A stretch of DNA of 64,000 bases from Stomorhina lunata (taxonomy: Eukaryota > Arthropoda > Insecta > Diptera > Rhiniidae). A model generated the notes under the pieces. The model did not search any database. It saw only the letters and a list, made by a program, of their open reading frames with translations, and was not told where the DNA came from. This document shows, one piece after another, positions 23,248-35,900 of the stretch. The first letter of the stretch is position 1; each line of letters starts with the position of its first letter. The stretch lies in assembly GCA_933228675.1 (NCBI GenBank), contig OW121741.1:16815571-16879570 (forward strand), read 5' to 3'. The position numbers were made by a program, and so were the translations under genes.

Positions 23248-24369
23248 TCTTATATCATGGAAAATCTACTACCAAAAAAAAATAAAAAATTGTAAAAAGC
23301 TGCATTAAAAAATCTACTATTTCTAAGTATTAAAATATGTATAGTCTAACTTAAATAGAATTTTATAATAAGACAAAAATAAGTTTTCTGTTAAGTTAAA
23401 TGGAAAGTTTAAGAAATCAAGAAAACTTTTAAATATTATTTAGTTTAATTTATTATTTATATAAAATCTTTAAAGAATTAGCATTTAATTAACAAAAAAT
23501 TTATCATTATTTAAATTAGCTTGGCTTTCAATTTAAGTTTGCTATAAAAATTTATATCAAAGAAAAGTTCAAATTAGTTGAAATTAATTACAAAAAAAAA
23601 ATATATTAAAAACAAATTACTCTTTAATTATGTTACTTTTAAGAAAATATAAAATTATTTCTCTATATAAAAAATATCCAAAAATTTAAAATTTAGCAAT
23701 AAAATATTGGCAATATTCTCTCAAGCTAATTTACTATAAAAAAGGCCTTTAATATTTAAAAAAAAGCTTTTAGTTTTTTTTTTCAAAAACCTTCTCCTTC
23801 ATAACTGAAATTTCGAAAAAATTCAATTCAATTACTTAAGACAATCTCATCTTTTTAAACAAAAAAAAAAAAGTTTTGAAATTTCTTCATTTCTTTCAAA
23901 ACTTTGTTATAAATAAACTCAAAAAAAAAACAAACAAGAAAATCTATAATAAAATATTTAATTATAAAAACTCTTCAAATGTACCTAATAAATGTAATAA
24001 TAACGATAATTTATTAAATAGTAAATGTTTACCATTTAGTTTCTAGTTCTAATCTATTTGTGTATACATATATTCAAAATCGTCAACAAAAGATATGAAA
24101 TTATAATTAAAATTTGCAAAGAAATAAATGCGAAAAGAAAGGAAGGACGAAGAAAAAAAGAAAAAGAAATTTTAAAGGAATTTTTATTTGAAAGTTATAT
24201 TTGGTTATATAAGTTTCTAGCTTTATAACCCGCTATTTCGTTAGTGGTACAATTTGAATTGACACAGATACAATTGAAAATTTACAAAATTTAACAAAAT
24301 AATTTTTTCTCTATCTTTATTATTTCAATTACCAGAATATTATATATTATATATATTATATATATAATT

Positions 24370-26250
24370 TACCAAAATATAGCCCTTTACCCCTTTCACC
24401 CTTATTAGTGCCGTTTCCAAAAAGTACCAAACACGTGTCCCCTTATTTTTCCAACCGATTTAAATCCAATTTCAATTTTGTTTCTATCGATGTTGGTTTC
24501 GGAGATATGATGTTACTAATTTCTCTCTTTCTACCCTGTTTTACCCCCTAGGTCGCCGAATTTGTAAAAAGTACTGTATACGTGTCCCTTTAGTTTTTAG
24601 TGCTGATCTCAGACCAATTTAGTTTGTGTTTCTATCACTTTAATTTAGAAGTTATTACGTTACCGATTTTTCCCTTTTTTACCCTCAAAATTGAAAAGAA
24701 GTACCAAACACGTGTCTTATATTTCTTCAAATTTATCGTAAAAGTACCAAATAAATGCGAAAAGAAAGGAAGGACAAAGAAAAAAAAGAAAAAGAAAAAT
24801 CTATTTTTAGAAATGTGATGTAAATTGAAGGTCTATCTTTTTGATTTCAAAAGATACATTCGGGTTAAAAAAGTACCAAAATATAGTTTTTACCCCTTTT
24901 CACCCTTATTAGTGCCATTTGTAAAAAAGTATCAAGCACGTGTCCCCATATTTTTCCAACCGATCCAAATCCAATTCAATTTTATTTCTATCGATGTTGG
25001 TTTCGGAGATATGATGTTACTAATATCTCTCTTTCTACCCTGTTTTACCCCCTAGGCCGCCGAATTTGTAAAAAGTACTGAATACGTGTCCCTTAATTTT
25101 TAGTGCTGATCTCAGACCAATTTAGTTTTTGTTTCTATCATTTTGGCTTTGAATATATTACGTTACCAATTTTTTACTTTTTTACCCTCAAAATTGAAAA
25201 GAAGTACCAAACACGTGTCTTATATTTCCTCAATGTGAATCGACCCGTCTATAAATTATACTTCAGGCCTTTTTAGCTTACATGCTATTCATAGCTTAAA
25301 AAGAAAAAAATCCACACTTGAATATTTTCCCATTTTTACGCTAATGTACCCCATTCATCGCAAAAGTACCAAACACTTATTCAATGTTATCAATTGTGAT
25401 ATAAATAGAGTCTCTATCTTTTGGATTACAAAAGATACGTATGGTTTAAAAAAAGTACCAAAATTAAGTTTTAACCTTTTTTCACCCTTATTAGTGCCAT
25501 TTCCAAAAAAAGTACCAAACACGCGTCCCCTTATTTTTCTAGGCTATCCAAATCCAATTTCAATTTTGTTTTTATCGATATTGGTTTCGGAGATATGATG
25601 TTACTAATTTCTCCCTTTCTACGCTGTTTTACACCCTAGGCCACCGAAATTGTAAAAAGTACTGAATACGTGTCTTAATTTTTAGTGTGAATCTCAAACC
25701 AATTTAATTTTCGTTTCTGTCGCTTTTTGTTTAGGAGATAAAATGTTACAGGTTTTTCCCTTTTTATCCTCTAAATAGAAAAAAGTACCAAATACGTATT
25801 TGATACTTTGTACTTGGCAATCGACTTCCTTTAAAATTTTATTTCTAGCTTTATTGATTCAAGTGATATACAAAGATAAAGAAAAATTAACCAACCCTAA
25901 ATTTGTTCTTCCGTTTGTACCCCTTTTGGCCCCCTAAATCAAAAAAATTCCAAATACGTGTCTGATATTTTTTTCTTGTTTACCGTCTTCATTTTAAATG
26001 TTGTTACTATATGCAAAAGATACACATGTTACTATGTTCATTGGTTCAAAAGATACACATGCGTTAAAAAAGTACGAATATTTTATTTTTACCCTTTTTA
26101 CCCCCTATTTGTCTCATTTGTCAAAAAGTACCAAACACATGTCTACTTATTTTTGTAGCTGATCCCAATTTCGGTCCTATGACGTTTACTTCCGGAGATA
26201 CAGCGTTACTAATTTTCCCCCTTTTTACCCCCTTAGAGGCCGAATTTCCA
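24370..26250. repeat. Degenerate ~0.5-0.6 kb repeats with AAAAAGTACCAAACACGTGTC-type cores
   Basis: About four diverged copies begin near 24389, 24893, 25480 and 26090 with 'ttcacccttattagtgcc' or a derivative. Each carries the modules TCGATGTTGGTTTCGGAGAT and CCCTGTTTTACCCCCTAGG and paired AAAAGTAC...ACGTGTC segments. A diverged relative seems to exist at 6420-6720 in Atg18a intron 1. No reading frame is conserved between copies, so this is non-coding tandem or transposon-derived repeat. Confidence 0.75.
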
Positions 26251-26361
26251 AAAATCCCTCCTTAGTGGATCAATACTTCAAAAAAGGTACCAGCCGTCAA
26301 AATTCCAGCTCCCTAATTGTCTTATAATAAGTTATGCTGCATCATTATAATATCCAAAATT

Positions 26362-26367
26362 TTTATT
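26362..26367 (-). promoter_or_regulatory. iGluR gene 1 polyadenylation signal
   Basis: On the minus strand AATAAA lies about 40 bases past the stop codon at 26408, an appropriate place for the gene's 3' end. Confidence 0.5.
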
Positions 26368-26407
26368 TAAAATATTTTCGAATTTAAACATTTTCAAAAT
26401 TCCTCTT

Positions 26408-29400
26408 TTATACATTCGAATGACTTTTCGAGCTTATTTTGCTGTCGCGCTTACGATTCCTATGCTCATGTCTATGATGATGATGATTATTCTCTCTTGC
26501 CTCTGGATCCCCCTCCATCTCATGATGTTCACCATTTTCCTTTTGCTGCCTTTTGTGATGATGATGCTCAGCTTTTTCCAGCTTTACCTCCATTTGTGTA
26601 CCCTTATCCTCTTTGCTGATAGGGCGCTGGGGCTTAATAGCCCTCAAGGGGGGAGCCTCAATTTCCGTCTCTGACTTATCCAATTTTGCAGATTTCAAAG
26701 AAAATATAGAACCAATTTTTCTTAATCTTTCATGGACCGAAGACCGAACAGTTTCGGGTATAGAACTTTTAATGGACTTCAAACTATGAGAAATAGATAG
26801 GCCGCCTGACTTGGAGGATTTCGAGCGAGATGTCGAGGATGATGAGGAAGAGGAACTGGAGCTAGAATCCGCAGAACTGGCATGAACCGGTTTAGTGGCT
26901 ATCCAGAATTTTAAAGCGAATAAGGTTTCGGCCTTAAGGGCCTCCATTAGGGTTAACTGTAATTTGGGATAATAATAGAAAATTTACTTGAGTTCAAGGA
27001 TTTGAGCTGATTTAACAAAAATACCTTTTCATCTACCGCCACCGTTTTGACATTCCACAAAAACTCAACCAGACCTATTATCATGGCACACAAGAGACCC
27101 AGGCCCAAGACCAAGAAAACGCCACCCACACTTTCCAAATCCAATTCGGGCGTATCACTAGAGGCCGCTGCGGTCTTTTCACATTTGCCACCACCATGCA
27201 TTTCCTTCCACCATTTGCGCTTTAGTTCAGCCAAAGTGCCCGCCTCGCCCAATTTTAGTACAGCTCCGCTTATCTGCTTGCGATAGGGGGAATCTGTTTA
27301 GATATATATAAAAAATGTTTAGTGATGTATTTTTCCTTAGCTTCACCCAAAATCTCTTACTAAAAGGCATTGCTATGCCATAGGTTTTATAATCCAACCA
27401 TCCTCCTATCTGCATTAAATCACAATCTCTTTCCACAATATATTCCAGGGAAGTAGACTCCATGAGATAGGCATACAAACGTTTGCCCTTTAAGACACGC
27501 TCCTTGCCCTCATCATTACTTTTGGTAAAGACAGACATATCCGATTCCATAGCGGCCCACATACGTTGATAGGTGGTGAAATTTGATTCCTGTTGGGGAA
27601 TAATTGAATACCACGGGACAGTTTTTACCGTTTTTTTTAAATGATCTGTGAGTGTATTCAGTTTTATTATTTTTACCTTAAAAAAAGACATGGTACTGCC
27701 TCCCGCAACGGCGCCATATTTGATTTTATTTTGTGCCGCCAAATCTTCGGCACTGTTGATGGATGAACCCATCCGAGACATGGTCAAAAACGCAGCCAAA
27801 TTAGCGGTATAGGAGTTTAGCATCATCAAGGCAAAGAACCACCAGATACCGGTAACCAAGCGGGTGGAGGAGGCTCTGTAGAATAGAGATTTTTAGGAAA
27901 TGTAATTATTGGGAATGCTTGTTGGAAGGCATTACAATTAAACATCAACTCATTCTTCTTTTCTCTGTCTCTCTCTCCAATTTTTACTCACTTGGGCAAG
28001 ATATCACATCCCTGACCCATTATTGAACCCATGGTCAACCAGGTGGTATTCGTAAGAGACCAAAGATTTTCATATTCCTCCGGCTCCTTGCAGGGATGAG
28101 GATTTTCCCAATCCTCTGGTGCCATGCGAGCCAATAAAAGCAATAGCAGGGAAACACCCAAATAGCCTGTGGCCATATAAATCCAGACATCTTTGGAAAA
28201 GGGCAAAAGAAATGAAAACAAATTGGGCGGTTTTACCTCGGGTTTCATATAGAGAATACTAATGCCCAGGGTCATAAAGGGGGGAGTAAAGTCCACAGCC
28301 TGGCGGCGAGCTGAGGTCATGGTCAAGTCACAAATACCCAAATCGGCATTCTGGAAAGGTAATTAAATAAGAAAATTCGGAAGGTATATTTATTTTACTT
28401 TTACCCACCCCATCTAGCAATTGTTTGACCAAGCCATCCCAGGTTTTAGTTATCTTATTAAAGCCGCCATATTTACCATCAGGCGCTAGCTGAAATTCAT
28501 ATTTAAAGTTGAGAAGTCTGGCTATAGCATCTATAAGATCCAAAGAATAGCCCTCGTAGCGAGCATTTCCCTCGAGAATTTCACCTTCTTTGGGTTCTCT
28601 TTAAGATTGAAACAATTTTATTTAGATATTATTTACTCTTTAGAAAAGGGTCCAATTTATACCGGTTCATCAAAAATGGAGCTCCTAAACGTGAGGTAAT
28701 AATGAAAGTCTTGTTTTGTAGCATCAGGCCCACACGTTTATCGCTGGCATCATCATCTCCCAAAAGATCGTAACCATTGACAGGATCCCAGGTGGCCAGA
28801 TCTAATAGGCCATTACTGGTGATTTCCATGCAGCGTAATGTGAAATAACTACGATCGCCATATTTGTTAAAATCCACACGTCCCGAGGCCACTTCACGTT
28901 CGAGGGTCTTAAATTTTATATAAAAAGAAAATCAAGTTTCAATAAATTTTGTACTATTTTTAAGACTTTACCCCCTTGATAAACTCGAAAATCCTTTTAC
29001 CCTGATTAAAGGCCTTATTTCTGCGACACTGGACCTGGGGTGGATCCAAATCCCCTACTATCTCAAGTTCAGCCAGGCCTCTAACAAATATTGAGACAGC
29101 ATCGCTAATCAAAAGCATATCGGTCTAAAATATAAAATATAACAAAATAATTTTCTATATATAGAATTTCTGAAAAAACTATTTACCCTAACTTGCCCCG
29201 CCTCAATTCGCTTATAGTCCTTATCTTTTCTCATGCGATCATCCCAATCTCTTACCAGATTTATGATCTGATAATCGGTGGGATCCATTAAACGTATGGT
29301 CGTAATATTGGCTTTTATTTCATAAAAAGGTGTTAGATCCAGGGTGTGGGTATCGAGCATGGGCAGGAAAATACTTTGATACTCTCCCAACATTTTCAGA

Positions 29401-32400
29401 TCGTTGGCCTGTTTGAGAATGGTGGGAACTTTGTCTATGGAGACATGCAGTATTAGACAGTTATCGGTTGAGGTTTTAATGCCCTTGATAAAGGGCCGAT
29501 AGTCATCGGTATCACTGGGTAATTGGATGACAGTAGTGGGGTTGCTGGTAGCATCACCGATCTGCAGGACGTCCTGAAGTTGCAGAAGTTCTGGAAGGTA
29601 TAAGAAATATATATTATTTAAGGAAAATATAAAAGTTTTGATATTAGGATAACTTTTGAAATTTAAATATATTGGTCTGACTCTTTGATGACTTTTGGAT
29701 CCGAACTAAATATTCCGACCGATCTGAAGTCACTTTCTGAGTCGATTTATATAGCGATGAGCGTCCGTTTGCCTTGCTTACAGAGAAGTGTTACATAAAC
29801 ATCGATTATTGTGTTTAAATTTCTAAAACTAGGTCCATATTTAGTCATAAGTCACATAACAATCTTCCGAATGCTAAAAATTTCAAGTCAAAGGAAATAT
29901 AATGACAGATTTAATGTTGATAAGTTTTAAACTAACAAAAATTGGCCACTTTATCAAATATTTTTACACTAGGTCCACATTTTACCTTAGCTCCCACTGA
30001 AGACCCTTAACCGGAAAACACTTAAATGCTAATCAAAATCAAGTTAAAGGACATATAACGACAAAATGATGTGTGGAGAAGTTTTATATATACCCAGGCC
30101 ATCGGACCTCTTTTTGAGATACTAGGCCCAGAATGGACCATTGAAGACCCATACCCGAAAAACACTTAAATGCTTAGAAACATCAAGTTAAAGGATAAAT
30201 AATGGCAAAATTAATTATTTTAATGCCAGGTCCACAATTGACCTTAGCTTCCCCTGAAGACCCTCATCCGGAAAACACTTTAATGCTAATTAAAATCAAG
30301 TTAAAGGACATATAACTACAAAATGATGCTGGAGAAGTCTTTTTTTATAGTTGGTCCAAAATGGGCCATTGAAGACCCATACCCGGAAAACACTTAAATG
30401 CTTAGAAACATCAAGTTAATGAATAAAAAATGGCAAAATTAAGCGCCGAGAAGTTTTATATTTACACAGATCATCAGACTTTATTTAATGACACTAGGTC
30501 CACATTTGACCCTAGATGCCACTTACGCCTACTCGCGATTGCTACTTAAAGTTAAAGGATAAATAATGTCAAAATTCAGGGAAGCCGAGAAATTTTATAT
30601 AAAAACATACCATCGGAAATTTTTAAATGTTTCTAGGTCCATATTTTACCCTAACTCCCATATATGTCCTCCCTCGGGAAACCCTTAAATCTCAGGTTGA
30701 AAGATATATTAAGAAAACATTTAAATGCTAATAAACATCAAGTTTAAGGTTTCATATAAACCTAATTTGACAATAGGTCCACTTTTGACCATAGTATATA
30801 TCTAAGACCCCGAAAAATACATAAATTCTAGTAAACATCAAGTAAATGTATATTTGGTGACAAAATTATATTGGGGGATGTATTATATAAACATAAATTA
30901 TCGGATTTTGCTTCTAGAAGCTAAGTCCACATTTGACCCTTGCTGCCATATATATTCTACACCCGGAAACCCCCTAAATGTCATGTGGCGAAAACATTCG
31001 TATGCTAAAATATACAAGATGTTAAGGGCATATCACTACAAAATTTAGTGTTGGAATCTAAACTTGACAATAGGTCCAAATTTGACCAAAGCATCAATAA
31101 TAGCCCAGTCCTACTTAAATGCTCGTAAACATCAAAATAAAGTACAAACGATGATCAAATTTTATGCTGAGATCTGAACATAAATCATCGGACTATATTT
31201 CCTGATGCTAGGTCCACATTTGACTCTAGTTTTCATATATGCCCTATTCCCGGGAATCAATTGAATATCAATTTGAAAGATATATGACGATCATATTAAG
31301 TATAGAGCATTTTTATTTGAATATCTAAGTTTTGTGAGAATCAGTCCAACTTATTTTGAAATTTTCCATCTGATCACATTTCGTGAAGCTAGATCCATAT
31401 TTGAACCTAGCATTCATATATGTCCTAGCTAGGAAATCTCTTTAATGTCCAGTTTAAGGGAATATAATGATTTTATTTAGTACAAAGAAGTTTTGTCTGA
31501 ACATCTGTAGTTTTTAGAAGTCAGTCCACAGATTTGTTATGTGAACTTCCGAAATTTGTAGGAATCAGTTTAACATAATCCCAAATTTTTTATAAAACAG
31601 AGAAAATTTGTACTTCTAGCACTTAAATCAGGGCTTGGTCCATAGCATTTTTATTTCTTCTTCCAGAAAAGTTCTTAACTTCTGAAATTTGTATAAATCC
31701 GTTCAAATTAACCCCAAAATTTTCTTAAATTTAGTAAATTTATATAAACATGAACTTAACTCGGGTCTAGATCCATAATGTTAATATAACTTATTTTCGC
31801 TTTGTTCGTTGTTTTGTATATATTTACCTTTCTCCCCCTCATAGACCACGGTATAGGAACGCCAACCAAAACTCTGGACTATGGTCGCTACAGCCTGAGA
31901 AAATAGCAGATTATAGGGATGAAGATTTAAAGTCATGCCTCTCAAGGGTTTCTCCAGCAAATCTTCACTCGGCGACCAGTCGAATGTCAGGTGGGGTATA
32001 TCGTAAGTATTACAAATCGAGGCAACAATATCCGAGGCGGGACCAGTGGTGGGACCAAAAATGGCTATAACCCTTTCGGTAAGTAAATTGCAGACTACGA
32101 AAGGGAAATTATTAAAGTTAGAGATTTTTTTGAGAAGTTCTTTAAGTTAAACAAAACTTACCGGTTTTTTCCATTTTAAAGCTATCATCTCCCGTGGCAT
32201 ATAATATAATGGGCTTCAATTGAAAACTGCGTTCCTTGATATTGTTTCTATCAATGGCCGAAATAAAGGCCATTTCTAAGGGGGAGTCTTCCACTTCAAA
32301 AATGGCACCTGGGGATTATTTTTTTTGTTTTAAAGGGAAATAATCGATATTGGAATAAAACTTAAAATCAACTTACCCACTTTGAATTCGGGAGGATCGG

Positions 32401-32452
32401 CATGAATCCCAAAGAAAATTTGGCTTATTATTATAAATACTAAAATAAACAT
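26408..32452 (-). CDS. iGluR gene 1: kainate-type ionotropic glutamate receptor subunit with Gly at the Q/R site
   Basis: Exons (minus, 5' to 3'): 32452-32377, 32308-32162, 32094-31828, 29590-29187, 29124-28972, 28907-28663, 28598-28409, 28350-27992, 27875-27677, 27589-27361, 27293-27025, 26956-26408. Phases are continuous, giving 1028 aa. The start is a signal peptide ([18 protein letters not shown]). An amino-terminal domain ([11 protein letters not shown]) follows, then S1 with DLTMTSAR (Thr504 and Arg509, glutamate binding), M1, pore loop, M3 (SYTANLAAF 635-643), S2 with GGST (Ser674/Thr675) and LMEST (Glu724), and M4 [10 protein letters not shown]. The ligand residues are intact, so glutamate gating at a neuronal or muscle membrane is expected. 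The pore reads [12 protein letters not shown]: Gly606 replaces the usual Gln at the Q/R site. The cytoplasmic tail is long, Ser-rich and then His/Arg/Lys-rich. The exon 7 donor is the weaker GTGGGT, chosen because only it keeps phase with exon 8. The Drosophila orthologue was not determined. Confidence 0.93.
29591..31827 (-). repeat. iGluR gene 1 intron 3: degenerate 110-170 bp tandem repeats
   Basis: The 2.2 kb intron is filled by diverged copies with the modules GGAAAACACTTAAATGCT, ATCAAGTTAAAGGA, GAGAAGTTTTATAT and AGGTCCACATTTGACC. Copies start near 30013, 30153, 30267, 30380, 30547 and 30676 and become weaker toward 31600. The 'ggtccacatttgaccatagctcccat' wording is shared with the mobile elements at 5122 and 56297, so the array probably arose by internal amplification of such an element. 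Confidence 0.7.
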
Positions 32453-32989
32453 TTTGTTCCCTTTTTTAGATTAATTTTGAATCAAATTTTCAATAATTTT
32501 AACATTCTAGGAAAATAATTTGAAAATTTTTGATGATGTAATAGAAATTTTTCACTTAAACAGCCAAAGATGTACCAAAAATATGCAACCGATTGCAGCT
32601 AAGGCCTAAATTTAAATGATCTTCTTAAAAAAATGTATTTGGTTTTGATTAAAATTAATTGACAAAATGCACTTAAAATTTAAAACACACTAAAAGACAT
32701 TAAAAATCGGAAAATTAAGAAAAATAAACAAAAATCTCAAAGATCTCAAAAATATAAAAAAAATATGCAAACAATTTTGACCCTCATCTTTTCTTAATCT
32801 CATGTCTCTTGCACCCTTTTGTTGTGATCTCTAAATTCTAAACAGTTTTCAAAAATAAACAAAATTTTGGCTTAGATCCAAAAAAAAAAGAACAAAAAAT
32901 TCAATTGTTTACGATCAGCCACAGCCTCCGCCTGATCATGTTTATTTCCCATTCTTTTTCTCACCTCAAATTCTATACAAATTTCAAAT
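32453..32989 (-). other. Spacer between CFAP299 3' end and iGluR gene 1 start
   Basis: This 537-bp AT-rich interval must contain the CFAP299 3' UTR and the promoter and 5' UTR of iGluR gene 1. No confident TATA or initiator was identified. Confidence 0.5.
32941..32946 (-). promoter_or_regulatory. CFAP299 polyadenylation signal
   Basis: AATAAA on the minus strand, 43 bases after the stop codon at 32990. Confidence 0.55.
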
Positions 32990-35900
32990 TTATATTTTCT
33001 TTCTTATAACATGATCATAAAATATAACATGACCGTATCTCTCAGAGTATGCCATCGATCGTGAACAATTGTTACTATAAATTGTATATCTTGCGCTATC
33101 CAGACAAATGATCTTATGGTCACCTTTGTGCATAAACATTAGCCCATATTCGACATCATGAACCACGACATAGTTTTCGGAATCGTTATACACCACCAGA
33201 CTTTTGTGCCAGTCAAAGAAACTTAAGTGTGTGGGCTTGGGTATTATGGGGGCTTGATGTTCAAATATGGCCGCCCAATTGGTGAAACCCTCAACACGCA
33301 TATTGGCCTTGCGCAAGCTGTACTCGTAGTCAATGTAGGCCGAGACTTCAAAGCCCGATTTGAGACGATATTTGATGAAAAAAATGGTCTGAAAGAATTA
33401 TAAATTAGAACATACTAGTCATAGTCTAGTCATAGTCTAGTCATAGTCTAGTCATAGTCTAGTCATAGTCTAGTCATAGTCTAGTCATAGTCTAGTCATA
33501 GTCTAGTCATAGTCTAGTCATAGTCTAGTCATAGTCTAGTCATAGTCTAGTCATAGTCTAGTCATAGTCTAGTCATAGTCTAGTCATAGTCTAGTCATAG
33601 TCTAGTCATAGTCTAGTCATAGTCTAGTCATAGTCTAGTCATAGTCTAGTCATAGTCTAGTCATAGTCTAGTCATAGTCTAGTCATAGTCTAGTCATAGT
33701 CTAGTCATAGTCTAGTCATAGTCTAGTCATAGTCTAGTCATAGTCTAGTCATAGTCTAGTCATAGTCTAGTCATAGTCTAGTCATAGTCTAGTCATAGTC
33801 TAGTCATAGTCTAGTCATAGTCTAGTCATAGTCTAGTCATAGTCTAGTCATAGTCTAGTCATAGTCTAGTCATAGTCTAGTCATAGTCTAGTCATAGTCT
33901 AGTCATAGTCTAGTCATAGTCTAGTCATAGTCTAGTCATAGTCTAGTCATAGTCTAGTCATAGTCTAGTCATAGTCTAGTCATAGTCTAGTCATAGTCTA
34001 GTCATAGTCTAGTCATAGTCTAGTCATAGTCTAGTCATAGTCTAGTCATAGTCTAGTCATAGTCTAGTCATAGTCTAGTCATAGTCTAGTCATAGTCTAG
34101 TCATAGTCTAGTCATAGTCTAGTCATAGTCTAGTCATAGTCTAGTCATAGTCTAGTCATAGTCTAGTCATAGTCTAGTCATAGTCTAGTCATAGTCTAGT
34201 CATAGTCTAGTCATAGTCTAGTCATAGTCTAGTCATAGTCTAGTCATAGTCTAGTCATAGTCTAGTCATAGTCTAGTCATAGTCTAGTCATAGTCTAGTC
34301 ATAGTCTAGTCATAGTCTAGTCATAGTCTAGTCATAGTCTAGTCATAGTCTAGTCATAGTCTAGTCATAGTCTAGTCATAGTCTAGTCATAGTCTAGTCA
34401 TAGTCTAGTCATAGTCTAGTCATAGTCTAGTCATAGTCTAGTCATAGTCTAGTCATAGTCTAGTCATAGTCTAGTCATAGTCTAGTCATAGTCTAGTCAT
34501 AGTCTAGTCATAGTCTAGTCATAGTCTAGTCATAGTCTAGTCATAGTCTAGTCATAGTCTAGTCATAGTCTAGTCATAGTCTAGTCATAGTCTAGTCATA
34601 GTCTAGTCATAGTCTAGTCATAGTCTAGTCATAGTCTAGTCATAGTCTAGTCATAGTCTAGTCATAGTCTAGTCATAGTCTAGTCATAGTCTAGTCATAG
34701 TCTAGTCATAGTCTAGTCATAGTCTAGTCATAGTCTAGTCATAGTCTAGTCATAGTCTAGTCATAGTCTAGTCATAGTCTAGTCATAGTCTAGTCATAGT
34801 CTAGTCATAGTCTAGTCATAGTCTAGTCATAGTCTAGTCATAGTCTAGTCATAGTCTAGTCATAGTCTAGTCATAGTCTAGTCATAGTCTAGTCATAGTC
34901 TAGTCATAGTCTAGTCATAGTCTAGTCATAGTCTAGTCATAGTCTAGTCATAGTCTAGTCATAGTCTAGTCATAGTCTAGTCATAGTCTAGTCATAGTCT
35001 AGTCATAGTCTAGTCATAGTCTAGTCATAGTCTAGTCATAGTCTAGTCATAGTCTAGTCATAGTCTAGTCATAGTCTAGTCATAGTCTAGTCATAGTCTA
35101 GTCATAGTCTAGTCATAGTCTAGTCATAGTCTAGTCATAGTCTAGTCATAGTCTAGTCATAGTCTAGTCATAGTCTAGTCATAGTCTAGTCATAGTCTAG
35201 TCATAGTCTAGTCATAGTCTAGTCATAGTCTAGTCATAGTCATAGTCTAGTCATAGTCTAGTCATAGTCTAGTCATAGTCTAGTCATAGTCTAGTCATAG
35301 TCTAGTCATAGTCTAGTCATAGTCTAGTCATAGTCTAGTCATAGTCTAGTCATAGTCTAGTCATAGTCTAGTCATAGTCTAGTCATAGTCTAGTCATAGT
35401 CTAGTCATAGTCTAGTCATAGTCTAGTCATAGTCTAGTCATAGTCTAGTCATAGTCTAGTCATAGTCTAGTCATAGTCTAGTCATAGTCTAGTCATAGTC
35501 TAGTCATAGTCTAGTCATAGTCTAGTCATAGTCTAGTCATAGTCTAGTCATAGTCTAGTCATAGTCTAGTCATAGTCTAGTCATAGTCTAGTCATAGTCT
35601 AGTCATAGTCTAGTCATAGTCTAGTCATAGTCTAGTCATAGTCTAGTCATAGTCTAGTCATAGTCTAGTCATAGTCTAGTCATAGTCTAGTCATAGTCTA
35701 GTCATAGTCTAGTCATAGTCTAGTCATAGTCTAGTCATAGTCTAGTCATAGTCTAGTCATAGTCTAGTCATAGTCTAGTCATAGTCTAGTCATAGTCTAG
35801 TCATAGTCTAGTCATAGTCTAGTCATAGTCTAGTCATAGTCTAGTCATAGTCTAGTCATAGTCTAGTCATAGTCTAGTCATAGTCTAGTCATAGTCTAGT

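Larger units (their letters stand above)
22817..26407. other. Convergent intergenic region between Atg18a and iGluR gene 1
   Basis: Both flanking genes end into this 3.6 kb. The first part is A/T-rich with a 33-bp inverted repeat; from 24370 onward it is a repeat mosaic. Positions 23250-24350 show poly-A/T tracts and no gene. Confidence 0.7.

Noticed and set aside
26420..26674. Plus-strand open frame of 84 codons
   Set aside because: Antisense shadow of the His/Arg-rich tail exon of iGluR gene 1.
27589..27677. Read-through of the 87-bp intron in iGluR gene 1 S2 region as coding
   Set aside because: It would insert 29 residues into a strongly conserved part (GGST...FFK|ESNF); perfect GT-AG sites and the uninterrupted gene 2 sequence argue for an intron.
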